This document shows, one piece after another, positions 1 through 7,857 of a stretch of DNA of 64,000 nt (position 1 is the stretch's first letter; every line of letters starts with the position of its first letter). The position numbers and the translations under genes were made by a program. The notes under the pieces were generated by a model. That model searched no databases, had not been told where the DNA came from, and saw only the letters and a list, made by a program, of their open reading frames with translations. This DNA is from Aestuariimicrobium soli. Lineage in GTDB: Bacteria; Actinomycetota; Actinomycetes; Propionibacteriales; Propionibacteriaceae. The DNA lies in the NCBI RefSeq assembly GCF_051192575.1, contig NZ_JBPJSQ010000009.1, positions 62,001-126,000 of the forward strand. The letters are read 5' to 3'.

Positions 1-663
1 AGGTTCATCGGGCTGCCGGTGCGCTGCGCCATCACCGAGTTGGCGAGTGAGTCCCTGGCCGGACGAGCCACCCGCCGCCGCGAGGCCCGCACCGCCCTGG
101 GCCTCGACCCCGAACGCCGCACGGTGCTGGTCAGCGGCGGCTCGCAGGGCGCGCGCAGCATCAACACCGCGCTGTTGGCGGCCCGTGACCAGCTGCTCGG
201 GCAGGGCTGGCAGGTGCTGCACGTGTGGGGTCCCAAGAACTTCACCGAGCACACCGAGGTGGTGACGGGCGACTCCGGGGCCCGCTACGTGCCGGTCGCG
301 TTCGTCGATCGCATGGAGGACGCCTACGCCGCCGCCGATCTGATGGTGGGTCGGTCGGGGGCGGGCACGGTCGTGGAGACCGCCGTCGTCGGGCTCCCGG
401 CCATTTTCGCGCCGCTGCCGCACGGCAACGGGGAGCAGGCGCGCAACGCCGCCAGTCTGGTCGCCGCCCACGGGGCGGTGCTCGTGCCCGACTCCGAGTT
501 GGACGGCGCCCGGCTGTCGAGCGAGGTCTCCGCCATCCTCGGCGACGACGCCCGCCTGGCCCGGATGGCCAAGGCCGGGCCCGCCCTGATGCCTGCCGAC
601 GCCGCCGGCGTGCTGGCCGAACTCGTGCTGACCGCCGCGGGAGGGCGACATGGCGCTGCGTGA
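1..663 (+). CDS. murG: MurG, UDP-GlcNAc transferase, 3' part (start lies before the window)
   Basis: Open from base 1 to TGA 663; about 220 C-terminal residues are visible. MurG transfers GlcNAc from UDP-GlcNAc to lipid I on the inner face of the membrane, giving lipid II. The visible part is the C-terminal GT-B domain: the glycine-rich VSGGSQGARSIN motif, then GRSGAGTVVETAVVG and HGNGEQARNA, which in MurG hold the UDP-GlcNAc. Its stop overlaps the murC start by 14 bases, so the two are translationally coupled in the division/cell-wall cluster. The true N-terminus is outside the window. Confidence 0.96.
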   Translation, partial: RFIGLPVRCAITELASESLAGRATRRREARTALGLDPERRTVLVSGGSQGARSINTALLAARDQLLGQGWQVLHVWGPKNFTEHTEVVTGDSGARYVPVAFVDRMEDAYAAADLMVGRSGAGTVVETAVVGLPAIFAPLPHGNGEQARNAASLVAAHGAVLVPDSELDGARLSSEVSAILGDDARLARMAKAGPALMPADAAGVLAELVLTAAGGRHGAA

Positions 664-2062
664 ACCCATCGAGGTCGAACCGCTCGACCAACTCGGCCGC
701 GTGCACTTCATCGCCATCGGCGGTGCTGGCATGAGCGGCATCGCCCAGCTGTTCCACGCGGGCGGCGTGCAGGTGAGCGGCTCTGATCAGACCGACTCGT
801 CGGTGCTGCGGCAGCTGACTGCCCTCGGCATCACCACCCATGTCGGCCACGACGCCGCCCAACTCGGCGACGCCGACACGGTGGTGGTCTCGTCGGCGAT
901 CCGCGAGTCGAACCCCGAACTGGCCGAGGCACGACGCCGCGGGCTGCGGGTGCTGCACCGCTCGGCGGCCCTGGCCAGCCTGATGCACGGCCGCGTCGGG
1001 GTCTCGATCGCGGGCACCCATGGCAAGACCACCACCACGGGCATGACGGCCGTGATGCTGGCCGCCGCCGGGCTCGACCCCAGCTACGTCATCGGCTCGC
1101 CGTTGGCCAGTTCGGGCACCAGCGCCCACCTGGGTTCGGGTGAGGTCTTCGTCGTCGAGGCGGACGAGTCCGACGGCACCTTCCTGCAGTACCCGACGAC
1201 CATCGCGGTGGTCACCAATGTCGAGGCCGACCACCTCGACAACTGGGAGACCCCGCAGGCCTACATCGAGGGGTTCGTGCGCTTCGCCACCCAGCCCGGC
1301 GTGCGCCTGCTGGTGGCCAATTCGGACGATCCCGGTGCCGCCGACCTGGCGACACGCGTCGAGGCCAACGGCACCCGGGTCGTGCGCTACGGCTCCGGGC
1401 CCGAGGCCGACGTGGTCATCTCCGAACTCGACTTCGAGGGCACCACCGCGTCGGGCCGGTTGACGCGGGCGGGGTCGTCCGGCCGGATCGTCCTGCAGGT
1501 GCCCGGCCGCTACAACCTCGAGAACGCCGCCGCGGCCTACGCGGTGGGGCGCGAACTGGGCTGCTCGCACGACCAGCTGGTGGCCGGGGCTGCCACCTTC
1601 ACCGGCACGCTGCGTCGCTTCCAACTCGTGGGCGAGGCCCGTGGCGTGCGGGTCTACGACGACTACGCCCACCACCCGACCGAGCTGAGTGCCGCGCTGA
1701 CCGCGGCCCGGCGGGCCGTGGGTGAGGGACGGCTGATCGCCTGCTTCCAGCCGCACCTCTACAGCCGCACCCTCGAGTTCGCCGACGAGTTCGGCCAGGC
1801 CCTGACGCTGGCCGACGCCTGCGTCGTCACCGACATCTATGGTGCCCGCGAGGACCCTGTTCCCTCGGTGACCGGACAGTTGGTCGCCGACGCCTGCCGA
1901 CGCCACGGTGGGGAGGTCACCTACGTGGCCGACAAGCTCGACCTGCCGGGTTGGTTGGCCGACCACAGCCGGCCGGGCGATCTGGTGATGACGCTGGGAG
2001 CCGGCGACGTCACCCTGGTCGGGCCGCTGCTGGTCGATGCGTTGCGCGAGGGCACGGTTTGA
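650..2062 (+). CDS. murC: UDP-N-acetylmuramate--L-alanine ligase
   Basis: 470 residues, the usual MurC size. Cytoplasmic ATP-dependent ligase adding the first amino acid (L-Ala) to UDP-MurNAc. Domains in order: N-terminal Rossmann-like UDP-binding domain with IAIGGAGMSGIAQL (residues 21-34), central ATPase domain with the P-loop AGTHGKTTTT (121-130) and EADESDGTF, C-terminal Mur ligase domain with YDDYAHHPTE. The start overlaps murG by 14 bases, and its TGA (2060-2062) overlaps the ftsQ ATG by one base, so murG-murC-ftsQ read as one transcript. Confidence 0.97.
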   Translation: MALREPIEVEPLDQLGRVHFIAIGGAGMSGIAQLFHAGGVQVSGSDQTDSSVLRQLTALGITTHVGHDAAQLGDADTVVVSSAIRESNPELAEARRRGLRVLHRSAALASLMHGRVGVSIAGTHGKTTTTGMTAVMLAAAGLDPSYVIGSPLASSGTSAHLGSGEVFVVEADESDGTFLQYPTTIAVVTNVEADHLDNWETPQAYIEGFVRFATQPGVRLLVANSDDPGAADLATRVEANGTRVVRYGSGPEADVVISELDFEGTTASGRLTRAGSSGRIVLQVPGRYNLENAAAAYAVGRELGCSHDQLVAGAATFTGTLRRFQLVGEARGVRVYDDYAHHPTELSAALTAARRAVGEGRLIACFQPHLYSRTLEFADEFGQALTLADACVVTDIYGAREDPVPSVTGQLVADACRRHGGEVTYVADKLDLPGWLADHSRPGDLVMTLGAGDVTLVGPLLVDALREGTV

Positions 2063-2829
2063 TGGCCGACGACCGTCGCGCTCGCCCGGGCCGCGGCCGC
2101 GCCGGGCGGCCGCTCACCGGACTGGCGGATGCTCGTCCGGGGTTGCGCCGCCGACGCGCCCGCGACCGTTGGCGCCGGCTTCGGCCCGCCATGGTGGCCG
2201 GGGGAGTGCTCGCCCTGGTGATCGCCCTCGTGGTCGTGGTCTGGTTCACCCCCGCGTTCTCGCTGCGCCGGGTGAGTGTCGAGGGCACCTCGTTGTTGAC
2301 GACGGCCGAGGTCGAACAGCGCGCCGCCGCCCCGCTGGGACGACCGCTGGTGCGGGTCGACCTGCAGCAGCTTTCCGATCGGGTGGCCACCCTGCCCGAG
2401 GTGGCGTCGGTGAAGGTCAGCCAGGAGTGGCCCTCGTCCGTGCGCATCGAGGTGGTCGAGCGCACCGCGCGGGTGCAGCGGGTGGAGGGTTCGACCTACC
2501 AGTGGGTCGACGCCAGTGGGACGATCTTCCACACCCAGACCACGGCCTCACCGAAGCTGGTGGTGGTGAACACCCCCAGCACCGACAAGCGGCTGCTGCG
2601 CGACCTGGCCACGGTGTCGACCGCGCTGACGCCGACGCTGCGGGCGCAGGTGCTCGGCATCAAGGCCCAGACCCCCGACGCCATCACCCTCACGTTGAAG
2701 GGGGGCCGCTCGATCGTGTGGGGCAGCGCGGACGAGTCGGCGACCAAGGCGAAGGTGGCGACCGCCCTGCTGCAGGTCAAGGCCACCGTCTACGACGTCT
2801 CGTCGCCCGCCAATCCCACCAGCCGGTGA
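2062..2829 (+). CDS. ftsQ: Cell division protein FtsQ
   Basis: 255 residues. Bitopic divisome protein that links early FtsZ-ring assembly with septal wall synthesis. An Arg-rich cytoplasmic N-terminus (1-43) is followed by one membrane segment (about 44-62), then an extracellular POTRA domain beginning FSLRRVSVEGTSLLT and the FtsQ/DivIB beta domain. I chose ATG 2062, one-base overlap with the murC stop, because the residues upstream in this frame belong to murC coding sequence. The position murC-ftsQ-ftsZ is the usual one in actinobacteria. Confidence in the family is high although the primary sequence is divergent, as is normal for FtsQ. Confidence 0.93.
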   Translation: MADDRRARPGRGRAGRPLTGLADARPGLRRRRARDRWRRLRPAMVAGGVLALVIALVVVVWFTPAFSLRRVSVEGTSLLTTAEVEQRAAAPLGRPLVRVDLQQLSDRVATLPEVASVKVSQEWPSSVRIEVVERTARVQRVEGSTYQWVDASGTIFHTQTTASPKLVVVNTPSTDKRLLRDLATVSTALTPTLRAQVLGIKAQTPDAITLTLKGGRSIVWGSADESATKAKVATALLQVKATVYDVSSPANPTSR

Positions 2830-2876
2830 CGAGTCTTGACCCTCGCTTGAGAGTTGGGGTGCAGTGTCGCGCTGTG

Positions 2877-2907
2877 TTGGACACCGTTTCTGAGGCCCCC
2901 CTAGCCT
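2877..2907 (+). promoter_or_regulatory. Possible ftsZ promoter in the ftsQ-ftsZ gap
   Basis: The 164-base gap between ftsQ and ftsZ holds TTGGAC (2877-2882) and TAGCCT (2902-2907), 19 bases apart. The -10-like hexamer is good for an actinobacterial sigma-A promoter; the spacing is longer than ideal. A private promoter before ftsZ is common in this cluster. Tentative. Confidence 0.35.
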
Positions 2908-2993
2908 GAGACGCGACAACGCTGGTGGGTCACACGTAAGGTCGGGTGAATCCACATCAGCGCGCGCAGAGCAACCAAGTGAGGCGGACTTCC

Positions 2994-4277
2994 GTGGCAA
3001 GTGCAGGGCAGAACTACCTGGCTGTGATCAAGGTCGTCGGTGTCGGCGGCGGCGGTGTCAACGCCGTCAACCGCATGATCGAGGCCGGCCTGAAGGGTGT
3101 TGAGTTCATCGCGATCAACACCGATGCGCAGGCCCTGCTGATGAGCGACGCCGACGTCAAGCTCGACGTCGGCCGTGAGCTGACCCGCGGGCTCGGCGCC
3201 GGCGCCAACCCCGACAAGGGTCGCCAGGCCGCCGAGGACCACGCCGACGAGATCGAGGAGACCCTCAAGGGGGCCGACATGGTCTTCGTCACCGCCGGTG
3301 AGGGCGGTGGCACCGGCACCGGTGGCGCGCCGGTCGTGGCCAAGATCGCCCGCTCGCTGGGTGCCCTGACCATCGGTGTCGTGACCCGCCCGTTCGGTTT
3401 CGAGGGCAAGCGTCGCGCCACGCAGGCCGAGACCGGCATCGCCGCGCTTCGCGAAGAGGTCGACACCCTCATCGTCATCCCCAACGACAAGCTGCTGCAG
3501 ATGACCGACCACCAGGTCGCCATCCTCGACGCCTTCAAGCAGGCCGACACGGTGCTGCTGCAGGGTGTGCAGGGCATCACCGACCTGATCACCACCCCCG
3601 GCCTGATCAACCTCGACTTCGCCGACGTGAAGTCGATCATGTCCGACGCCGGGTCGGCGTTGATGGGCATCGGCTCGGCCCGCGGTGAGGATCGTGCCCG
3701 CGCGGCCGCCGAGATGGCGATCAGTTCGCCGCTGCTCGAGGCCAGCATTGACGGCGCCCACGGCGTGCTGCTGTCGATCGCCGGTGGTTCCGACCTGGGT
3801 CTGTTCGAGGTCTCGAACGCGGCCAACCTGATCGAGGCGGCGGCGCACGACGAGGCCAACATCATCTTCGGTACCGTCATCGATGACTCGCTCGGCGACG
3901 AGGTGCGCGTGACCGTGATCGCGGCCGGCTTCGACGGCGGACAGTTGCCCAAGCGTCAGCCGGCCGGGCAGCGTCGCGAGCCGCGCCAGCAGCCGCAGGG
4001 CTCGCAGTCGTCCGGCCAGGACGCGGTCCAGGGTGGCCAGGGCGCCACCCAGACCTTCAACCCGCTCACCGGGCAGCCGGTGCCGCGGGCGACCCCGCAG
4101 CAGAACTCCCAGCAGGCCGGTGCTCAGCAGGCCGGTTCGCAGCAGACACAGGGTGGCGGTCGCGAGGGCGGCTTCCAGTCGGGCGCCTCGGAGCAGACGA
4201 CCATTCGTCCGGCGGCACCGAGTGCCCCTCGTCCGGCCGACGACGACGAACTCGACGTCCCGGACTTCATGAAGTGA
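2994..4277 (+). CDS. ftsZ: Cell division GTPase FtsZ
   Basis: 427 residues. Tubulin homologue that polymerises at mid-cell and recruits the divisome. The GTP-binding tubulin signature GGGTGTGGAP is at residues 104-113; the globular domain ends near residue 315; a long Q/G-rich linker follows, and the C-terminus DDDELDVPDFMK is the conserved peptide that binds SepF and other partners. I chose GTG 2994 (gaggcgg ribosome site just upstream) because the product then begins ASAGQNYLAVIKVVG like other actinobacterial FtsZ; an upstream in-frame extension to 2946 has no family support. SepF, its likely membrane tether, is encoded two genes downstream. Confidence 0.97.
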   Translation: MASAGQNYLAVIKVVGVGGGGVNAVNRMIEAGLKGVEFIAINTDAQALLMSDADVKLDVGRELTRGLGAGANPDKGRQAAEDHADEIEETLKGADMVFVTAGEGGGTGTGGAPVVAKIARSLGALTIGVVTRPFGFEGKRRATQAETGIAALREEVDTLIVIPNDKLLQMTDHQVAILDAFKQADTVLLQGVQGITDLITTPGLINLDFADVKSIMSDAGSALMGIGSARGEDRARAAAEMAISSPLLEASIDGAHGVLLSIAGGSDLGLFEVSNAANLIEAAAHDEANIIFGTVIDDSLGDEVRVTVIAAGFDGGQLPKRQPAGQRREPRQQPQGSQSSGQDAVQGGQGATQTFNPLTGQPVPRATPQQNSQQAGAQQAGSQQTQGGGREGGFQSGASEQTTIRPAAPSAPRPADDDELDVPDFMK

Positions 4278-4302
4278 CGGCCTGACGCGGGGGACCGCTG
4301 AC

Positions 4303-5091
4303 ATGTTCAGGACGCTGATCAGCCCCGATGCCAATGCCGGCATCGGGGCTGCTTTCACGGACCGTCACGGGGGAGTGACCCCCGGCACTCTGGGTTCGCT
4401 CAACCTGGGGCGCACCGATGCCGACTCCATCGACCGGGTCGAGACGAACATCGAACGGGTGCGTCGTGCCGTTGAGGTCTCGACGGTGGTGGCGCTCTCG
4501 CAGGTGCACTCGGCCGACGTGGTCGTGGTCGACGACGCCTTCCTCGCCTCGTGGGGGCCCCGCTCGTACCTGGGCGCTCCCGGCGGGCAGCGGTCGCTGG
4601 TCGAGGCCGACGCGATGGTGACCCGGGCCGCCGACGTCGCCCTGATGATTCGGGTGGCCGACTGTGTGCCGATCCTGCTGGCCGATCACGCCGCCGGTGT
4701 GCTGGGGGCCGTGCACGCGGGTCGCGAGGGGCTGCTCGCCGGCATCGTCGGGCGCACCGTCGACGTGATGCGCGAGCAGGGTGCCCGCGACCTCGTCGCC
4801 TGGGTGGGCCCGCACATCTGCGGCCCCTGCTACGAGGTCGACGAGGCGATGGCCGAGCGGGTGCGCGCGACCCATCCGCAGCTCGTAGTGCCCTCGCGCT
4901 GGGACACACCGGCCCTCGATCTGGGCTCGGGGGTGACCGCCGAGCTCGAGGAGCGCGGCGTCACGGTGGTCGGGCTCGACCCGTGCACGCGCACCAGTGA
5001 TGACCTGCACTCCCACCGACGCGACAGCGCCGGGGCCGGACGAATCGCCGGAATCATTTGGCGCGTTGCGGGTGTTGCGTCGATTGGCTGA
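4303..5091 (+). CDS. pgeF: Peptidoglycan editing factor / purine nucleoside phosphorylase (YfiH/LACC1 family)
   Basis: 262 residues. Copper/zinc-site multi-activity enzyme of the YfiH (DUF152) family; members act as purine nucleoside phosphorylase or adenosine deaminase, and E. coli PgeF corrects mis-incorporated residues in peptidoglycan precursors. Family metal and active-site motifs are visible: SQVHSADV, RVADCVPILLAD, AVHAGREG and WVGPHICGPCYEV. Starts 25 bases after ftsZ. The gene for the PLP-binding YggS protein that commonly sits between pgeF and sepF is absent here. Codons 7-16 form a perfect 12-bp hairpin, annotated separately. Confidence 0.93.
   Translation: MFRTLISPDANAGIGAAFTDRHGGVTPGTLGSLNLGRTDADSIDRVETNIERVRRAVEVSTVVALSQVHSADVVVVDDAFLASWGPRSYLGAPGGQRSLVEADAMVTRAADVALMIRVADCVPILLADHAAGVLGAVHAGREGLLAGIVGRTVDVMREQGARDLVAWVGPHICGPCYEVDEAMAERVRATHPQLVVPSRWDTPALDLGSGVTAELEERGVTVVGLDPCTRTSDDLHSHRRDSAGAGRIAGIIWRVAGVASIG
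4321..4350 (+). terminator. Hairpin embedded in the first codons of pgeF (possible attenuator after ftsZ)
   Basis: A perfect 12-bp inverted repeat (arms 4321-4332 and 4339-4350, loop AATGCC) followed by GCTTTC. It lies 44 bases past the ftsZ stop but inside pgeF, occupying codons 7-16 exactly. The shape is that of an intrinsic terminator with a poor T-run; the coding location makes its role uncertain. Confidence 0.4.
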
Positions 5092-5152
5092 GCGGCCCGA
5101 GCGGGTACGGTGTAGGCGATCACGGGCGCAACGACTGGTGGAGGCTTGACGC

Positions 5153-5647
5153 ATGTCTTTTCTGAGGAACACGGCAGAGTGGCTCGGTCTGGTGCAGACC
5201 GATCGTTATGCCGCGACCCATGACGATGACGACTACGAGGAGCTCACCCAGGCCGTCGACAGCCGCGAACTCGAGGCCGAGCCGTCCACCATCACCCCCA
5301 TCCATCGCAACCAGAGCACCCGGGAGGTTGCCGTGTCCGGTCGTGAACCCGAGCAGAAGATCGCGGACCTGACGCGCATCATCACCATCCACCCGCGCAC
5401 CTACAACGAGGCCCGCACCATCGGCGAGCACTTCCGTGACGGTGTGCCGGTGATCATGAACCTGTCCGACATGGACGATGCCGACGCCAAGCGCCTGGTC
5501 GACTTCGCCGCCGGCCTGATCTTTGGGCTGTCTGGCACGATTGAGCGTGTCACCTCGAAGGTGTTCCTGCTCTCGCCCAAGAACGTCAACGTTCGGGCCG
5601 AGGACAAGGAGCGCATCGCCTCGGGTGGCTTCTTCAACCAGAGCTGA
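5153..5647 (+). CDS. sepF: Cell division protein SepF
   Basis: 164 residues. Membrane-associated FtsZ anchor that lines the inner side of the Z ring; in actinobacteria, which lack FtsA, it is the main FtsZ tether. The N-terminus MSFLRNTAEWLGL is the short amphipathic helix that binds membrane, followed by an acidic, variable linker and the C-terminal SepF domain (about 75-155; ITIHPRTYNEARTIGEHF, VIMNLSDMDDADAKRLVDF, GLSGTIERVTSKVFLLSP). ATG 5153 follows tggaggct as ribosome site. Lies between pgeF and yggT as usual, but without yggS. Confidence 0.97.
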   Translation: MSFLRNTAEWLGLVQTDRYAATHDDDDYEELTQAVDSRELEAEPSTITPIHRNQSTREVAVSGREPEQKIADLTRIITIHPRTYNEARTIGEHFRDGVPVIMNLSDMDDADAKRLVDFAAGLIFGLSGTIERVTSKVFLLSPKNVNVRAEDKERIASGGFFNQS

Positions 5648-5718
5648 CCGAGTGGTCGTCAGACCGGTCGCGTGCAGCCCGGCTGCGGGAACCCTGGTTC
5701 CCTCGGGAGGTGTGATTC

Positions 5719-6009
5719 GTGCAGATCGTCGGACTCGTGCTCGCGTGGGCACTGCAGATCTACATGTTCGTGTTCTTCGTGCGCATGATCCTGTCGTTCA
5801 TTCCCGCGTTCAGCCCGTCGTTCACCCCTCGCGGGGTCGTGCTCGTGGTGTTCGAGGTGGTCTACACCCTCACCGACCCGCCGATCCGGTTCTTCGAACG
5901 GTTCCTGCCGCCGCTGCGGGTGGGGCAAGTGGCGTTCTCGCTCGGGTTCTTCGCCGCGTGGCTGTCGTTGGTGATCCTGCAACGGATCGTCTACATCGTG
6001 TTCCTGTGA
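5719..6009 (+). CDS. YggT family membrane protein
   Basis: 96 residues with two hydrophobic segments (about 3-24 and 70-94) separated by a loop with the family-typical TDPPIRFFERFLPPLRVG. YggT (CCB3/YlmG) proteins are small integral membrane proteins encoded beside division genes and implicated in osmotic or division-related functions; the exact role is not established. GTG 5719 has a strong GGGAGG site (5705-5710) eight bases upstream. Last gene before a 129-base gap that precedes the DivIVA-like gene. Confidence 0.9.
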   Translation: MQIVGLVLAWALQIYMFVFFVRMILSFIPAFSPSFTPRGVVLVVFEVVYTLTDPPIRFFERFLPPLRVGQVAFSLGFFAAWLSLVILQRIVYIVFL

Positions 6010-6076
6010 GCGCCCGACCGCGTCGGCGCGGCCGTGGCCCTCAAGCTGGCCTTGAGCGTGATTTTCGGCTCGGTGG

Positions 6077-6103
6077 CTGCACGTGAGACCCGTGCAGTAG
6101 CCT
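6077..6103 (+). promoter_or_regulatory. Putative -10 element with abutting inverted repeat upstream of the divIVA-like gene
   Basis: CTGCACG (6077-6083) and CGTGCAG (6091-6097) form a 7-bp inverted repeat with a 7-base spacer, directly followed by TAGCCT (6098-6103), a good -10 hexamer 36 bases before the ATG. The repeat covers the spacer where a -35 should lie, so it may be an operator. No clear -35 is present. Inferred. Confidence 0.4.
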
Positions 6104-6138
6104 GATCTGGTTCGCCACGTGAAAGTTTGGAGACAACC

Positions 6139-7224
6139 ATGACGATGACCTTGGACGAGGTCAACCAGATTCGTTTCCCCATGGCCCGTCGCCCCAATGA
6201 GGGGTACCGCGCGCAGGAGGTGGACGAGTTCGTTGACCGGGTCGTCGCCACCTTCCAGTCGCTGCAGGACGAGGCCGAGCGGGCGAAGGCCCAGGCCGAG
6301 GCCGTCAGGTCGGACCAGGGCGGCGCCGGCCAGCCCGGTTCCGACAAGGATCGCGCGGAGCAGGAGCGTGCCGCGCAGGCGCTGAGCGAGGAGAACGCCC
6401 GTCTCAAGGCCGAACTCGCCGACCTGCGCTCCCGCGGAGACCAGGGTGGCGAGGCTGGCCAGCCCGACACCTCGGAGCTCGACGCCCTGCGCCAGCGCAA
6501 CGCCGAACTCGAGCAGCGGGGAGCCGACCTCGAGCGTCAGCTCACCGAGGCGCGCGAGCAGGCCGCCGCGCAGCCGGTCGCGTCGTCCGACCAGGGCGGC
6601 GACGATCGACCTGCCGAGGGCATGGTCGAGCACGGCACCGGCAAGCTGGAGCGCGTGGTGGTCACCACCAGCGCCGACGCCAGCCCCGCCGTGATCCGGC
6701 TCGTGCAGCTGGCGACCGAGCAGGCCGAGGGTGTCGTGGCCGATGCGGAGCGCGACGCCGAAGGGGTGCGAGCCGCCGCCGAAGCCGACGCCAAGAAGAC
6801 CCGCGCCGACGCCGACAGCTACGCCGCCGAGACCTCGAAGAACGCCGACGAGTACGCCGCCTCGACCATCAAGGCGGCGGACGAGAAGGCCGCCCAGATC
6901 AACGCCGAGGCCAAGGCCGGCGCCGACTCGCTGCTGGCGCAGGCCCGGTCGAACGCCGACCAGGTCGAGGTCGATGCGAAGAATCGTCGCAGCGAACTGT
7001 TCCAGGCCCTGGAGGCCGAGCGCGACACCTTCGCCAGCAAGGTCGACCAGCTGAAGGCGTGGGAGTCGGAGTACCGCACGTCGCTCACCCAGCACCTGCG
7101 TTCGCAGGCCGACCAGCTCGACTCGGGTGAGTTCCAGCCGGGCAGCGCCGCCGCGCTGCTGGGCGAGGAACGGCACGCCTCGGCCACCCCGCGGCTCGAC
7201 GCGCTGCTCGCCAACAAGCAGTGA
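6139..7224 (+). CDS. DivIVA-domain polar growth/septum protein (Wag31-like)
   Basis: 361 residues. The first about 60 residues (TLDEVNQIRFPMARRPNEGY..VDEFVDRV) match the DivIVA membrane-curvature-binding domain. The rest is coiled coil and low complexity: Q/E/A-rich helices, two DQGG linkers, then a long Ala-rich coiled coil (about 190-330) of AEADAKKTRADADSYAAE type. In actinobacteria DivIVA/Wag31 marks the poles and directs apical wall growth. ATG 6139 is preferred over the in-frame TTG 6127 because GGAG (6129-6132) is well placed for it. Position after sepF-yggT supports the assignment; being longer than mycobacterial Wag31 (about 260 residues) it may be a divergent paralogue. Confidence 0.88.
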   Translation: MTMTLDEVNQIRFPMARRPNEGYRAQEVDEFVDRVVATFQSLQDEAERAKAQAEAVRSDQGGAGQPGSDKDRAEQERAAQALSEENARLKAELADLRSRGDQGGEAGQPDTSELDALRQRNAELEQRGADLERQLTEAREQAAAQPVASSDQGGDDRPAEGMVEHGTGKLERVVVTTSADASPAVIRLVQLATEQAEGVVADAERDAEGVRAAAEADAKKTRADADSYAAETSKNADEYAASTIKAADEKAAQINAEAKAGADSLLAQARSNADQVEVDAKNRRSELFQALEAERDTFASKVDQLKAWESEYRTSLTQHLRSQADQLDSGEFQPGSAAALLGEERHASATPRLDALLANKQ

Positions 7225-7270
7225 CCACCCGCGGGTGACCGCCTGACGGTGGCTCACCCGGTACGGTCGC

Positions 7271-7303
7271 GATGGCCTCGTCCCCACCAGGGACGAGGCC
7301 ATC
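7271..7303 (+). terminator. Strong hairpin after the divIVA-like gene
   Basis: A perfect 14-bp stem (7271-7284 with 7290-7303) and 5-base loop, 46 bases after the divIVA-like stop. There is no T-run, which is common for terminators in very GC-rich actinobacteria. It closes the division cluster. Confidence 0.75.
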
Positions 7304-7328
7304 TCGCATGCGGCATGATCGCGGCCGG

Positions 7329-7356
7329 TTGACCGGGTTGAGTGATGGTGTAGCCT
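7329..7356 (+). promoter_or_regulatory. Sigma-A-like promoter of the DksA/TraR-type gene
   Basis: TTGACC (7329-7334), 16-base spacer, TAGCCT (7351-7356); ATG follows 49 bases later with an agagagg ribosome site. Located directly after the terminator at 7271-7303. Confidence 0.6.
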
Positions 7357-7405
7357 GCACTCTCGCGCCCGCTCAGGGTGCTCCCAGATCAGAGAGGATT
7401 CGGCG

Positions 7406-7825
7406 ATGGCCACCAAGGCGAAGGCCGCAACGGCGACCCTGCCCGTTCGCGAGGGGGAAGAGCCCTGGACCGAGGCTGAGATCGCCGAGGTTCGCGAGGA
7501 GCTGCTGGCCGAGATCGACCAGCTGAACAAGAAGATCCGCGCCCACGAGGAGGAGCTCGCCGGCCTGCTCAAGGAGGGCAGCGACGGCGCCGGGCGTGAC
7601 CCGGCCGACGTCGGCTCGTCCAACTTCGAGCGTGACCAGGAGGTCTCGCTGGCGCAGAACTCGCGCGAGATGCTCGACCAGGCCCAGCTGGCGCTGCGGT
7701 TGTTCGACTCGGGCGACTACGGGTTGTGCGAGAACTGCGGCAACCCGATCGGCAAGGCCCGCCTGCAGGCGTTCCCGCGCGCGACCATGTGCGTGACCTG
7801 CAAGCAGCGCGCCGAACGCCGCTGA
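7406..7825 (+). CDS. DksA/TraR family C4 zinc-finger protein
   Basis: 139 residues. An N-terminal coiled coil (about 20-60) and a C-terminal C4 zinc finger with Cys108, Cys111, Cys129 and Cys132 (LCENCGNPIG .. MCVTCKQRAE) give the DksA/TraR architecture. Such proteins insert their coiled coil into the RNA polymerase secondary channel and modulate initiation; the actinobacterial members are less studied, and the acidic DxxDxA tip of E. coli DksA is not evident (DPADVG is nearest), so ppGpp cooperation should not be assumed. Transcribed from its own promoter and followed after 32 bases by lspA. Confidence 0.9.
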   Translation: MATKAKAATATLPVREGEEPWTEAEIAEVREELLAEIDQLNKKIRAHEEELAGLLKEGSDGAGRDPADVGSSNFERDQEVSLAQNSREMLDQAQLALRLFDSGDYGLCENCGNPIGKARLQAFPRATMCVTCKQRAERR

Positions 7826-7857
7826 GTCGTCAGCGCGTCCGTGCCAGTGACTCGCCC

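Noticed and set aside
242..1966. Long open frame opposite murG/murC
   Set aside because: Shadow of real genes in a GC-rich genome: low-complexity His/Arg/Gly-rich translation, no motif, and fully overlapped by well-supported murG and murC.
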